Assembly: GCA_964400735.1 (NCBI GenBank)
Contig: CAYNVQ010000003.1
Location: forward strand, 186,001 to 250,000
Direction: 5' to 3'
DNA from: CAYNVQ01 sp964400735
GTDB lineage: Bacteria; Acidobacteriota; Aminicenantia; Aminicenantales; Aminicenantaceae
DNA length: 64,000 bases
Below the pieces are notes generated by a model, which saw only the letters and a list, made by a program, of their open reading frames with translations, ran no database searches and had not been told where the DNA came from. Position 1 is the stretch's first letter; the number at the start of each line of letters is the position of its first letter. This document shows positions 26,936-34,742 of this stretch, one piece after another. The translations under genes were made by a program, and so were the position numbers.

Positions 26936-28165
26936 ATGAAAAGAAAAATAGGAGTCTTTCTCATCGCAGGCATTTTTCTTCTATTTGCGGTGAGCGCTTT
27001 TTCCGAAACAAAAAAACTCAGACAGATCGGGAACTACAAGTTGGTTGACATCAAAAATGATCTCTCGACAGAGGAATTGATGAAAACCATCGTCGAAAAT
27101 TATTCAGGAGATATTCAAACCGGGTTTAGCATTGCCGGATACAACGATTTGTCACTTCCTTTTATCGATCAGCTCAAACAATCCAATTTCGAGGAAAAAA
27201 AGCTGGGCGTGGGAGAAAAAATGATGTGGATGCTCTTCCGTTCAGGTAAAAGCGTTAAAGTGGTCCATGACCTGGAATGGGCGGGGAGCGGTCCTATGGA
27301 TGTCTATTCCTTCATGGTTACGAGGGGAGACAAGAGATATGAATTTATTATGCCAAAAGCCTGTGGAAACATATCATTGCAAAAAGTCGCGGCCGTAGGT
27401 CCTGGTCTTGGCGGCGAGATCGAGTCGTCCACTGCGATACCTCCAGAAGAATTACAGGAACCGGAAGAAGAATACCAGGTGGAAAAGGCGAAAATATACC
27501 AGGAGATCTATGATTTGCTTTCCGAAACGGATCTTTACTGTTCATTCTACATCATGGATGAGGAGGAGCCCGACGCAAAGATAATCGGAGCCGAAAGGGC
27601 CTATGAAAGGGTCCAGTTCAATAACGGCGATATCGTTTACATCAACCTGGGCAGCGCAGACGGGATCGAGGAAGGCCAGATGTTCGAGGCGCTAGAATTG
27701 GGGCAGACATTGCCCGGATACGGTCCGATCCTACACCAGAGAGGAAGACTGCGGGTCGTAGCTCTGGAAACGAACGCCGCATCTGCCCGGGTCGAGAAAG
27801 CCTGCGGCCCGATCATGATCGGCAACTATGTCGTTCCTTTTGAAGAAAAGGAAAGCCGTATGGGTAAAGACCTGGGTTACGATGTTCCTCCGTACGAGAA
27901 TGATGGGCTCAGGGGCAAAATCCTTTATCTGGAATCGGATTTCGCGCAGGCTGGAAGCGGTGACCTGGCTCTGATCAATCTGGGTGAAGTCGACGGGATC
28001 CAGTTGGGACAGCAGCTTGTCGTGTACAGGAAGCTCTATGAAGGCACCCCTCTGTTCGTGTTTGGAAACATGGTGATTATCGATATCCAGAGAAGGACAG
28101 CCACCGTGAAGATCCTTTCCTGTAAGGACGCTTTGCTTATAGGGGACCTGGTCCAGACAAGATAG
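26936..28165 (+). CDS. Secreted protein with two repeated C-terminal beta-domains
   Basis: A 409-residue protein with GGAGG 6 bases before the ATG and a signal peptide (MKRKIGVFLIAGIFLLFAVSAFS). The C-terminal half holds two copies of a domain beginning GD-V/L-A-x-INLG-x-V/A-DGI-x-x-GQ: NGDIVYINLGSADGIEEGQM (near 227) and GDLALINLGEVDGIQLGQQL (near 345), each ending in a segment on values or levels (RLRVVALETNAASARVEKA; NMVIIDIQRRTATVKILSC). A similar domain occurs in FlgT-like and LysM-linked envelope proteins. The N-terminal 170 residues are unrecognised. Driven by the consensus promoter at 26767; no co-transcribed neighbour. Confidence 0.8.
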   Translation: MKRKIGVFLIAGIFLLFAVSAFSETKKLRQIGNYKLVDIKNDLSTEELMKTIVENYSGDIQTGFSIAGYNDLSLPFIDQLKQSNFEEKKLGVGEKMMWMLFRSGKSVKVVHDLEWAGSGPMDVYSFMVTRGDKRYEFIMPKACGNISLQKVAAVGPGLGGEIESSTAIPPEELQEPEEEYQVEKAKIYQEIYDLLSETDLYCSFYIMDEEEPDAKIIGAERAYERVQFNNGDIVYINLGSADGIEEGQMFEALELGQTLPGYGPILHQRGRLRVVALETNAASARVEKACGPIMIGNYVVPFEEKESRMGKDLGYDVPPYENDGLRGKILYLESDFAQAGSGDLALINLGEVDGIQLGQQLVVYRKLYEGTPLFVFGNMVIIDIQRRTATVKILSCKDALLIGDLVQTR

Positions 28166-28360
28166 ATATCAGTCCATTCATCAGTTTTTTCTTTTCGATT
28201 AAGGTGGATCACTACGTGAAAGTGCAGAATGTCTTTGTGAACGAAGGATATCATTGCAAGCGAAGGGAAGCAGTCGCATTTACGCGGTTCGTGGATGAGT
28301 GTTCGGCCATGATAAAATCATCAAGGATGCCGATTAAAGGCTAGCGAGGAGCGCTTTTTT

Positions 28361-28663
28361 TCATCGATCGAACTTGACTCCTGTGAGGAAGCCTTTTTCG
28401 GTTTTTTTCTGCCAAATGACTTCCACCGTGGTCACGATTTGCCTTTCTTCTTCATGTGGCAGACGATACTTCAACTCGAGGATCGTTCCGGGACGAAACT
28501 GGTCATTCAGCAGAAGACACAATCCCCCGTAACTGATATTTTGTGTCAACCCCACATCCTTTAAGGGGGATAGCACCGTGTAGATGACATCTATGATCAT
28601 GTCTTCGCGTGCATGTTCTCGTTTTATCTCTTTTCCTCGGTTTCTCTGAGTATTCCCTTTCAT
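28361..28663 (-). CDS. PilZ-domain protein
   Basis: The start is set at ATG 28663, which has GAGGGA upstream and gives 100 residues; a longer frame reaching 28891 would run across tRNA-Gly. A PilZ domain binds cyclic di-GMP through an N-terminal RxxxR and a later (D/N)xSxxG. Here they are seen as R-E-H-A-R and N-I-S-Y-G-G, followed by the normal barrel strands (GTILELKYRLPHEEE, VTTVEVIWQKK, GFLTGVKFD). It is a stand-alone PilZ domain, so it probably transmits a c-di-GMP signal by binding a partner that is not encoded next to it. Confidence 0.9.
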   Translation of the reverse strand: MKGNTQRNRGKEIKREHAREDMIIDVIYTVLSPLKDVGLTQNISYGGLCLLLNDQFRPGTILELKYRLPHEEERQIVTTVEVIWQKKTEKGFLTGVKFDR

Positions 28664-28781
28664 TCTGTTCCCTCTTATCTGAAATGAAAGAATTTCGATC
28701 AAGATTTTAACAATAACTGAAGCAAAATAAAAGAGTGCCCGCTCGCGATGGGCGGCTGATTTGACGGAGAGAGAGCGATTA

Positions 28782-28810
28782 TTGACAGATTCAGCGGTTT
28801 TTGGTAGCTT
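28782..28810 (+). promoter_or_regulatory. Promoter of tRNA-Gly
   Basis: TTGACA (28782-28787), 17-bp spacer, TAGCTT (28805-28810), 24 bp upstream of the tRNA 5' end. Confidence 0.6.
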
Positions 28811-28834
28811 AAGGCCAAGGCCTATGATAAGAGA

Positions 28835-28909
28835 GCGGGCGTAGTTCAGTGGTAGAACGTCTGCTTGCCAAGCAGAAGGTCGTGGGTTCAAATCCCATCG
28901 TCCGCTCCA
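28835..28909 (+). tRNA. tRNA-Gly (anticodon GCC)
   Basis: Acceptor GCGGGCG pairs with CGTCCGC (one G-T pair). The anticodon stem-loop is CTGCTTGCCAAGCAG with anticodon GCC, and the T-loop is GTGGGTTCAAATCCCAT. Discriminator T and encoded CCA at 28907-28909. Confidence 0.97.
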
Positions 28910-29016
28910 GATTATCCCCTTATTTTCAGTAACTTAACCTCTCAATGACCTTTTCGCTGGAATGGTGTACTTTGGCCTAGCTTCCTCTGGAAGCGACAAC
29001 CGAGTTTTATTAGCGC

Positions 29017-29502
29017 TTATTCGATTGCTATCCAGGCCCAACTCAGAAAGGTCCATCTTCTGTCCTGTTTCACCAAAGCAGCGGACATACGACCAGAAGC
29101 TTCTGTAACAGTTCCATTTGAGTCTTCGATGGTCTCTTTATAGTTGCATTGGGCAACTGCAAAGTTCCCTTCGACTACTATCTCAAGCGGCTCATACTCG
29201 AATGAAATTAGTTTGTATAGTTTATAGTACTCCTCAAAAGAAAAGCGGCAAAACTCTTTGTCATATGGTCCTTTGTCGAACATGGGAGGTGTCTGGGCAA
29301 GATCCCAACCACTGAACTTAGGATGGAAATCCTTCATAATTTCATCCACATCACCTCGTTCACTGGATTCTGCATTCTTTTGCAGCATTTGGACAATTTC
29401 CTTCTGTTCAGCTGTCCATTCTTTAGCATACATAGATTTAGATTCAATCGGGAAGCCACAAAGCAGAAGGACCAAAGGCAAAATCATGAGCAGTTTTTTC
29501 AT
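29017..29502 (-). CDS. Secreted NTF2-like (SnoaL/DUF4440-type) protein
   Basis: A 161-residue protein with AAAGGAGG upstream of ATG 29502 and a signal peptide (MKKLLMILPLVLLLCGFPIE). WTAEQKEIVQMLQKNAESSE, with E-x-G-D-V-D-E-I-M-K-D-F-H-P, followed by strands ending RRWTFLSWAWI, is typical of the cone-shaped NTF2-like fold used by SnoaL and DUF4440 proteins. These bind small ligands, and secreted forms have no known substrate. It has its own promoter and no operon partner. Confidence 0.78.
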   Translation of the reverse strand: MKKLLMILPLVLLLCGFPIESKSMYAKEWTAEQKEIVQMLQKNAESSERGDVDEIMKDFHPKFSGWDLAQTPPMFDKGPYDKEFCRFSFEEYYKLYKLISFEYEPLEIVVEGNFAVAQCNYKETIEDSNGTVTEASGRMSAALVKQDRRWTFLSWAWIAIE

Positions 29503-29530
29503 TCCTAACCTCCTTTTTTAGTTGATACAA

Positions 29531-29559
29531 AGCTTATTTATCTTGATCATCCATGTCAA
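29531..29559 (-). promoter_or_regulatory. Promoter of the NTF2-like gene
   Basis: On the minus strand TTGACA (29559-29554), 17-bp spacer, TAAGCT (29536-29531). Transcription would start near 29524, about 20 nt before the ATG. Confidence 0.55.
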
Positions 29560-29766
29560 GGCAAACGGTAGATGTGTCACATGGAAACAGATGACCTCAT
29601 CGTAATGGACATCGAAGTAAAAGGACAGGTTGATACAAATATACGTATGTTATTCTGATCCTCCCCTTTAATACAATCAGGGAGGCAGAGCAGAGTTTTT
29701 ACAAATTTTGCTGAAATCTGCTTACTTTGGTTTAATAGCGCTTAAAGGAAAATGATGGTTTTCCCC

Positions 29767-29862
29767 TGGCGGGAAGGTGTGGGAGTCGAACCCACCCAGG
29801 ACCTTTCACAGCCCCGCGCTGGTTTTGAAGACCAGGAGGCCCACCGGAACCAATACCTTCCC
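29767..29862 (-). tRNA. selC: tRNA-Sec (anticodon UCA)
   Basis: The selenocysteine tRNA is larger than ordinary tRNAs (93 nt plus encoded CCA). An 8-bp acceptor stem is seen (GGGAAGGT with ACCTTCCC). The anticodon stem-loop is CTGGTCTTCAAAACCAG with anticodon TCA, which reads UGA. A long variable arm of about 20 nt lies between the anticodon and T stems. The T-loop is GTGGGTTCGACTCCCAC. It is immediately downstream of selB on the same strand (5-base gap), so it is probably processed from the selB transcript. Confidence 0.96.
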
Positions 29863-29867
29863 GGAGA

Positions 29868-31784
29868 CTATCTTAGAATATGCACATCCTTGTCGCGTTT
29901 TGTCAATCCGATTCTGTCGAAATATTCTAGGATGGCAGTGGCGTATTTACGCGAGAGCTTGAGGAGATCACGAAGCTCGGCCACCGTAATGCTCGGATAT
30001 TTCTCCAAATATTGAAGTACGACGCGCTTGGCCCTTTCCACAAAGTCCCTGTAGTAGATGACTTTATCGCTGAGCCGCACTAAGACTCCATTCTGAAACA
30101 GGCCGTGCATCAGGTTCTTGAATTCCCTGGGATTGAGCCGCAGCTTGTGTCTCAGCTCCTCTTCGGATGGAGAGGCGAATCCGCCTTTCTGGAATTCCCG
30201 TACGACCCGTTCGATGCTCTCCTGATCTCGAGGCTTGAGCTCAACCTCGTGCCCAACAAGACTCACATCCGAATCTTTGCGGATGAGACCTCCCTTTTCT
30301 TCCAATCCATCCAAGACCATTTTGAATGCCGGGCCATCTGTCCGTTCCAGGAATTTCGACCTCAGCTCTTCATAGGGCATGAACGCGCGATGAGGGTTTC
30401 CCTCCAGATAAGTCTGGACCGTAGACTTCAATGCTCTTTCCATTTCTTGATATGATTTTTTATGAAGATAACTCAGTTCTTTAGCCGCACCAATTTTGAC
30501 GACGTCCCCTGTGTCGATCAAATCTCCGAGTGCTTTTTCGATAAGGTCTTCCCTTTCTCCGATTTTTCCTTTTAGCTGAGGAAGACCAACCGGCCTTGTC
30601 CCGTAGCTCAGGACAACCTGCTCCACCGCTTCGGTTATCCCTCCTCCCAGTTTATGCAATCCTTCTACAACCCTGGGGTCGAACCTTTTGTGCTTTTCAG
30701 GAGAGGCATCAAGGATCTCTCCTCCTCCGATTGTCATCAGAGGCGAAAAGGTCCGGATGACAAAACGGTCGCCTGGCAGGGCCACAGTCGGTGCTTCGAG
30801 GATGAACTGCGCCAGAGCATCATGGCCAGGAAGAACCGCATCGTTTTCGAGGAGGACGAGCCGGGAGATAATTTCTGCCGTTCCCACATGAAGTCTCACC
30901 CGCGTTCTGTTCTTCAAAGGTTTGCTATAGCTCTTCAGGAGCCGAAGCCTCGCATCCAGCCTGTACGTCGGACGGAGAGAGTCAGGCTCTCCGGCGCATT
31001 GGCCACGTCGAAGCATTTCCTTTTTGACATCCTGAAGGTTCAACGCTGTGCGTCTTCCAATGACAGATCTCCCGACCTTACGATGATGAACCTGTATCCC
31101 TCTAATTTTAGCCTCTATCCCATCGGGAAAAATCTCTATGCGGTCTCCTTCCTTGACCTCTCCGGAAAGTACGGTACCGGCGATGACGGTTCCGAATCCC
31201 TTCATGGTGAAGACCCTGTCGACCGGCATGCGGAAGATTCCGCTGTCGTGTCTTTTCGCCACGTTATCTCCCAGGTTCATCAATGCCTTTCTCAGGGTCT
31301 CCACGCCGCTCCCACCGATGGCTGACACAGGAAGGATCGGGACATCCTCCAAAAAGGAGCCCTTTAAGAAGTTTCTCACTTCTTTTGTAAGCTCCCGGAG
31401 ACGTTCTTCGTTCACCAGATCCGATTTGGCGAGGGCCACTATTCCTTTCCGGATGCCTAAGAGCTGGAGGATTTCGAAATGTTCCCTGGTCTGGACGGAT
31501 ACTCCCTCATCCGCCGCGATGACCAGTAGGGCGGCATCTATGTTGCTGGCCCCTGCCACCATGGTCTTGACCAGCTTCTCATGCCCAGGCACGTCGATGA
31601 AGACAATTTGCTTGTCATATCCAGCGGCTTCCATGAACACGAATCCCAGCTCGATAGTGATGCCACGCCGTTTCTCTTCGGCCAGCGTGTCGGCATCTAT
31701 ACCTGTGAGGGCTTTCACCAGGAGAGTTTTCCCATGATCGATATGACCGGCCGTGCCGACAATGACATGTTCAACTTTTGACAT
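29868..31784 (-). CDS. selB: Selenocysteine-specific elongation factor SelB
   Basis: ATG 31784 is chosen because GAGGTGA lies 8 bases upstream; a GTG at 31796 has no site. The product is 638 residues, normal for SelB. An EF-Tu-like GTPase is at the N-terminus: GTAGHIDHGKT (G1), GITIELGF (G2), DVPGHEKLVKTMVAG (G3), ALAKSDLV (G4). Beta-barrel domains 2-3 follow (VFTMKGFGTVIAGTVLSGEV), then four winged-helix domains at the C-terminus that bind the mRNA hairpin (TVAELRDLLKLSRKYATAIL). It carries Sec-tRNA to UGA codons followed by a SECIS hairpin, such as the one at 34296-34334. Confidence 0.97.
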   Translation of the reverse strand: MSKVEHVIVGTAGHIDHGKTLLVKALTGIDADTLAEEKRRGITIELGFVFMEAAGYDKQIVFIDVPGHEKLVKTMVAGASNIDAALLVIAADEGVSVQTREHFEILQLLGIRKGIVALAKSDLVNEERLRELTKEVRNFLKGSFLEDVPILPVSAIGGSGVETLRKALMNLGDNVAKRHDSGIFRMPVDRVFTMKGFGTVIAGTVLSGEVKEGDRIEIFPDGIEAKIRGIQVHHRKVGRSVIGRRTALNLQDVKKEMLRRGQCAGEPDSLRPTYRLDARLRLLKSYSKPLKNRTRVRLHVGTAEIISRLVLLENDAVLPGHDALAQFILEAPTVALPGDRFVIRTFSPLMTIGGGEILDASPEKHKRFDPRVVEGLHKLGGGITEAVEQVVLSYGTRPVGLPQLKGKIGEREDLIEKALGDLIDTGDVVKIGAAKELSYLHKKSYQEMERALKSTVQTYLEGNPHRAFMPYEELRSKFLERTDGPAFKMVLDGLEEKGGLIRKDSDVSLVGHEVELKPRDQESIERVVREFQKGGFASPSEEELRHKLRLNPREFKNLMHGLFQNGVLVRLSDKVIYYRDFVERAKRVVLQYLEKYPSITVAELRDLLKLSRKYATAILEYFDRIGLTKRDKDVHILR

Positions 31785-31922
31785 AGCTTTGGTCACCTCG
31801 ATTGGAGGAAGAAATCATAGAATAACAAAATCGTTGCCCCAAGGAAAGAAGGAAACGAAGGTCCGGGCCATCCGATATTCAGACCTAATATGTGTTTTTA
31901 TTTGTATGCTGAGAAAAGGAGC

Positions 31923-32321
31923 TCATAGTTTATCGGCGATTTTTTCTAGATCGGTTCTCATATGTCGGAGTTTTTTTTCTGAAGAGATCGCTTTCAGGGC
32001 ATCCTCCCATTTTTTGATTTCTCTCTCGATTTTTTGCCGGATAGAAGATCCTTTTTGAGACAGCCAGATATTCTTGCAGCGCCGGTCTGTCGGGCAGTCG
32101 ACCCGCTCGATAAATTTTTTACGGCACAGGCGGTCCACAACGCGGCTCCCCCTGGAGAGAGAAAGACGCATCCGTTTTGAAAATTCCTGACAGGTTATTT
32201 TTTCTTGGTCCCCGATACATTGCAAGCCCTTATATTCCGCCTCGGTAAGACCGAATTTCTTTCGGAGGTCCTCTTCATAAGCCGATACTATCTGTCCGAT
32301 TTCTCCTAGAATAGCCCACAT
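31923..32321 (-). CDS. MarR-family transcriptional regulator
   Basis: ATG 32321 is chosen (132 residues); a TTG at 32336 would add VYK-type residues and has no better site. The winged-helix core is clear: FGLTEAEYKGLQCIGDQEKI, TCQEFSKRMRLSLSRGSRVV (recognition helix), then FIERVDCPTDRRCKNIWLSQ as the wing with the conserved D-x-R-D/R-x-K pattern. MarR proteins bind palindromes as dimers and usually repress their own and neighbouring genes. The 13-bp palindrome at 32358-32370, in the shared upstream region with the FmdB gene, is its likely operator. It does not belong to the Sec pathway despite its location. Confidence 0.9.
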   Translation of the reverse strand: MWAILGEIGQIVSAYEEDLRKKFGLTEAEYKGLQCIGDQEKITCQEFSKRMRLSLSRGSRVVDRLCRKKFIERVDCPTDRRCKNIWLSQKGSSIRQKIEREIKKWEDALKAISSEKKLRHMRTDLEKIADKL

Positions 32322-32347
32322 TTTATAGACACCCAATTAAATTCTCC

Positions 32348-32377
32348 TTGACAATAATTGCTATTAGCAAGTATAAT
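32348..32377 (+). promoter_or_regulatory. FmdB promoter containing a MarR-type palindromic operator
   Basis: TTGACA (32348-32353), 18-bp spacer, TATAAT (32372-32377). The spacer contains the perfect palindrome TTGCTATTAGCAA (32358-32370), matching the TTGC-N5-GCAA form common for MarR operators. A repressor bound here would block both boxes. The marR start is about 40 bp away on the other strand. Confidence 0.75.
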
Positions 32378-32440
32378 AATTAAAGTTGACCAAGTCAAGA
32401 TTTAACACAAAGGTTTCAACGGATAGAAAGGAAGAGAAAG

Positions 32441-32656
32441 ATGCCTATTTACTCTTATCAATGTAAAGAATGCGGAAACAAATTCGATCTTCTGGTCGGA
32501 GTGACGGCAGATGCCGGCAAATTGATTTGTCCCCAGTGCGGGAATAAGAATATCGAGAAGACCTTGAGCTCTTTCAGCTTCAGGATGGGCTCGTCCCCTG
32601 TTTCCAGTACTCCTTCGGGGTCTTGTTCCTCAGGCGGCTGCTGTCCGACCTGCTGA
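32441..32656 (+). CDS. FmdB-family zinc-ribbon protein
   Basis: A 71-residue protein starting MPIYSYQCKECGNKFDLL, the standard opening of the FmdB/regulatory zinc-ribbon family. A C-x2-C ... C-x2-C zinc site is seen (CKECG and CPQCG), followed by EKTLSSFSF and a Ser/Cys-rich tail (CSSGGCCPTC). Function in the cell is not settled; the first members were found beside formamidase genes. It is divergent from marR and controlled by a promoter with a palindromic operator. Confidence 0.92.
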   Translation: MPIYSYQCKECGNKFDLLVGVTADAGKLICPQCGNKNIEKTLSSFSFRMGSSPVSSTPSGSCSSGGCCPTC

Positions 32657-32969
32657 AGCATCGTACCAGGCCCGTAATAAGATAAAAACCCGAAAGATCC
32701 CAGGGGTTTCTATTTTTCGTGACTTATCTTCGAAAAAATTTCCTGATGGATCTTCTCGACTTTCGTTGAGGCCCCCGCCAATCGGAGACGGAGGTTCTAT
32801 TCGATCGTCTTAAAGATTATGCATGGACGCTGGTCATAGTCGGTTTGCTACAAAAAGCTGACCGGCAGAGCTTTTCCCCAGGGGCATCATTACGGATTTT
32901 CGGATGAGTGCCTGATACGACTTCACCCTAACAAACCTGAAAGTCGATTCCCTTATAGCTACAAAGCCG
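32657..32969. other. Intergenic stretch with a weak terminator-like hairpin
   Basis: About 30 bases after the FmdB stop, AAACCC (32686-32691) and GGGTTT (32704-32709) can pair and are followed by CTATTTTT; this may terminate FmdB transcription. The rest of the 313 bp shows no gene or recognisable element. Confidence 0.4.
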
Positions 32970-34484
32970 TTATTTCTTCTCCTTCTTTTCTTCCATAACC
33001 TTTTTTATCTGCTGGAGCCTGTTTTGGAACCTGAGCTTGACTTCTTCCTCTGCGAGTGCAATGGCCTTTTCTTCGGCCTTGATTGCCTCGCCAAAATCAT
33101 CCATCTTCTGGTACACCATGGCCAGGGTGTCCAAATTATAGGGAGATTCCCCCAGTGCAACCGATTTTTTTGCGGCATCGAGGGCACTTTCCAGGTTTTT
33201 CTCCTGGTTGGCCCAGAACCAGGCATAGGAGTTGAGGATATCTGCATCGTCTTTGTTTTTTTCGGCGAATCTGGGCCCGAAAACCTCGAGGGCTTTATCT
33301 TCCTTATCCAGTTTGAGGTATATATTGGCAGCCGACTGGCGATAATACCATCTGTCGGGATTCAACTCAATGGCTAATTCAACCATCTTTTCTGCGCTGT
33401 CCGTGTTTTTTTTGTACTTGACCCAAAAATCTGCATACTGGGTAAGATAGTAACTCAAGCTGGAGACTTGTCCTTCCATGAAGTCTTTTCCAAAAACTTC
33501 ATTGGCTTTGTCTTCTTCTCCCTTCAGCATGTATAGCTCGGCCAGGTTTTTGTTGTAGCGTGGACTCGGGTTGTACTTCATCATTTCCTTGATTTTTTCA
33601 GCTAGCTCGATCCCTTTATCCAGATTGTCCTTGTCCCGAATTATCCGGCTGACATAGGAACTCAGGACATACGGATCATCCGGGTATTTGGAGGTGTAAT
33701 CTTCGAAAAAGGCGGTCGCTTCCTCTTTGGGAGCCCGGTATCCATAATAGTAGCTCAAACGCTGGTAAGCGGATTTCTCCAACGGGCTTTTTGGATACTT
33801 TTTGAGGAAGGCCTTCATAGGCTCAGGATCCATTGTCCGTGCATAAACCGCTAAAGACCCCAGGGAAAACTCGGCATATTCGGTGAAGGTGACTTTCTGA
33901 TCATCGTATTCTGTGGTCCCTTTCTTCCCGTCCGGATCGAGGGCTAACACCTTTTGATAAAGCTCTTTGGCCTTTTCCTCGTCATACCGGTCGTCGTATT
34001 TTTGGGCGAGCTTAAAGACTGTCTCCACATTTTGGGGATCCTTAGCATAGCTCTCAGAAAGGACTTTGAAGGTGTCGATACCCTTAAGGATTTTCTCTAG
34101 CTTTTCGACGAATTTCTCTGGCGGAGGGCCATATCCAACAATCCAATCCACTTCGGAACCGTCTCCGTCGAGCACCATATCCGTCGGTGTGGCACGGATT
34201 TTGAAACGTTTGTAGACCTCGTCTCCTACTTTATCTCCTCTCGTGGCCCGAAAAATGACAAAGTTTTTGTTTAGAAAATCATGGAATTTTGTGTTGCGGT
34301 AGAACTGCTGATCCAGCAGTACGCAGCCGCCTCAGCCACCCGAGAAGAAGTCGAGCAGAACCAGCTTTCCCTGGTCTTTGGCAGCGGCAACGGCATCGTC
34401 CAAGCTGCCTTGAAACCAATTCTGAGCGACTCCGAATGAAGATAAGAATATGAGGAGAAGAGGTAGCGCGAGTAATTTTTTCAT
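32970..34484 (-). CDS. Selenoprotein: thioredoxin-fold domain with U-G-G-C redox motif fused to TPRs
   Basis: The frame from ATG 34484 (GAGGAGG upstream) to 32970 is interrupted only by TGA at 34334-34332. Reading it as selenocysteine gives 504 residues with Sec51. A signal peptide (residues 1-18) is followed by a thioredoxin fold: KLVLLDFFSGG, then U51-G-G-C54 where thioredoxins have C-x-x-C, then the cis-Pro loop RATPTD near 100. Six or more TPR-like units follow, from about 130 to 495. The 51-codon segment after the UGA is fully open and clearly thioredoxin-like, so this is not a frameshift. selB, selC, selD and selA lie within 7 kb, and a stem-loop follows the UGA. It is probably a periplasmic thiol/selenol redox protein; substrate unknown. 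Confidence 0.9.
34296..34334 (-). promoter_or_regulatory. Bacterial SECIS-like hairpin following the in-frame UGA
   Basis: Reading the minus strand after UGA, GUACUGCUG (34322-34314) pairs with CAGCAG (34310-34305) and UAC (34301-34299), with a 3-nt GAU loop and a UUC bulge. An outer GCG/CGC pair block (34330-34328 with 34298-34296) extends it. The apical stem begins 12 nt after the UGA, within the spacing used by bacterial SelB. G residues flank the loop and a U-containing bulge is present, as in known bacterial SECIS elements; these are not strictly conserved between species. Confidence 0.7.
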
Positions 34485-34525
34485 GCTAACCTCCTCGTGA
34501 TGTGAAAATTTTCTCATTTTTTTCT

Positions 34526-34554
34526 ACTATAGAGAGTTTCTCTCTCATTGTCAA
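34526..34554 (-). promoter_or_regulatory. Sigma70 promoter of the selenoprotein gene, with a dyad in the spacer
   Basis: On the minus strand TTGACA (34554-34549), 17-bp spacer, TATAGT (34531-34526). The spacer carries AGAGAG-AAA-CTCTCT (34545-34531), a perfect 6-bp dyad that could bind a regulator. Transcription would begin near 34519, 35 nt before the ATG. The selenoprotein therefore has its own promoter, separate from selD. Confidence 0.7.
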
Positions 34555-34566
34555 TTAAAAAAGGGG

Positions 34567-34742
34567 GGGGACGCTCCTCAAGGTACCACCCTATCTTCAA
34601 ATATGACCATTTCATTACTAGAAGAACATAGATAAACTCAGTGAAACATCGCTTATTCCATCAATTTCAAATGATTTACAGAAAAATGCTGAATTTATTT
34701 TAAAACTGTATGGAATAGGGTGGTACCTTGAGGAGCGTCCCC
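34567..34742. mobile_element. MITE-like element with 28-bp perfect terminal inverted repeats
   Basis: Bases 34567-34594 and 34715-34742 are exact reverse complements over 28 bp (outer end GGGGACGCTCCTCAAGG, inner end ACCACCCTAT). They enclose 120 bp of AT-rich DNA without a reading frame. Total length is 176 bp. The right end abuts the selD stop codon (it shares base 34742), and the left end lies 12 bp from the -35 box of the selenoprotein promoter. The G-rich ends recall palindromes mobilised by REP-associated IS200-like transposases, but no transposase is in the window and no clear target-site duplication is seen. Confidence 0.8.

Noticed and set aside
28204..28344. 46-codon open frame starting GTG after AAGG, between the beta-domain protein and the PilZ gene
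   Set aside because: The ribosome-binding site is weak, the start uncertain (GTG 28204 or 28216) and no family is recognisable. It may be a gene remnant but cannot be supported.
32641..32670. Second selenocysteine at the TGA ending the FmdB gene (…C-C-P-T-C-TGA-S-I-V-P-G-P)
   Set aside because: FmdB proteins normally end in such a Cys-rich tail, the extension would be only six residues, and no convincing hairpin follows the TGA at the right distance.
32970..34517. Frameshift or pseudogene reading of the interrupted thioredoxin/TPR gene
   Set aside because: The frame is the same on both sides of the TGA, the stretch between TGA and the next ATG encodes good thioredoxin sequence, and a complete Sec machinery is adjacent. 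A UGA-Sec is the simpler reading.
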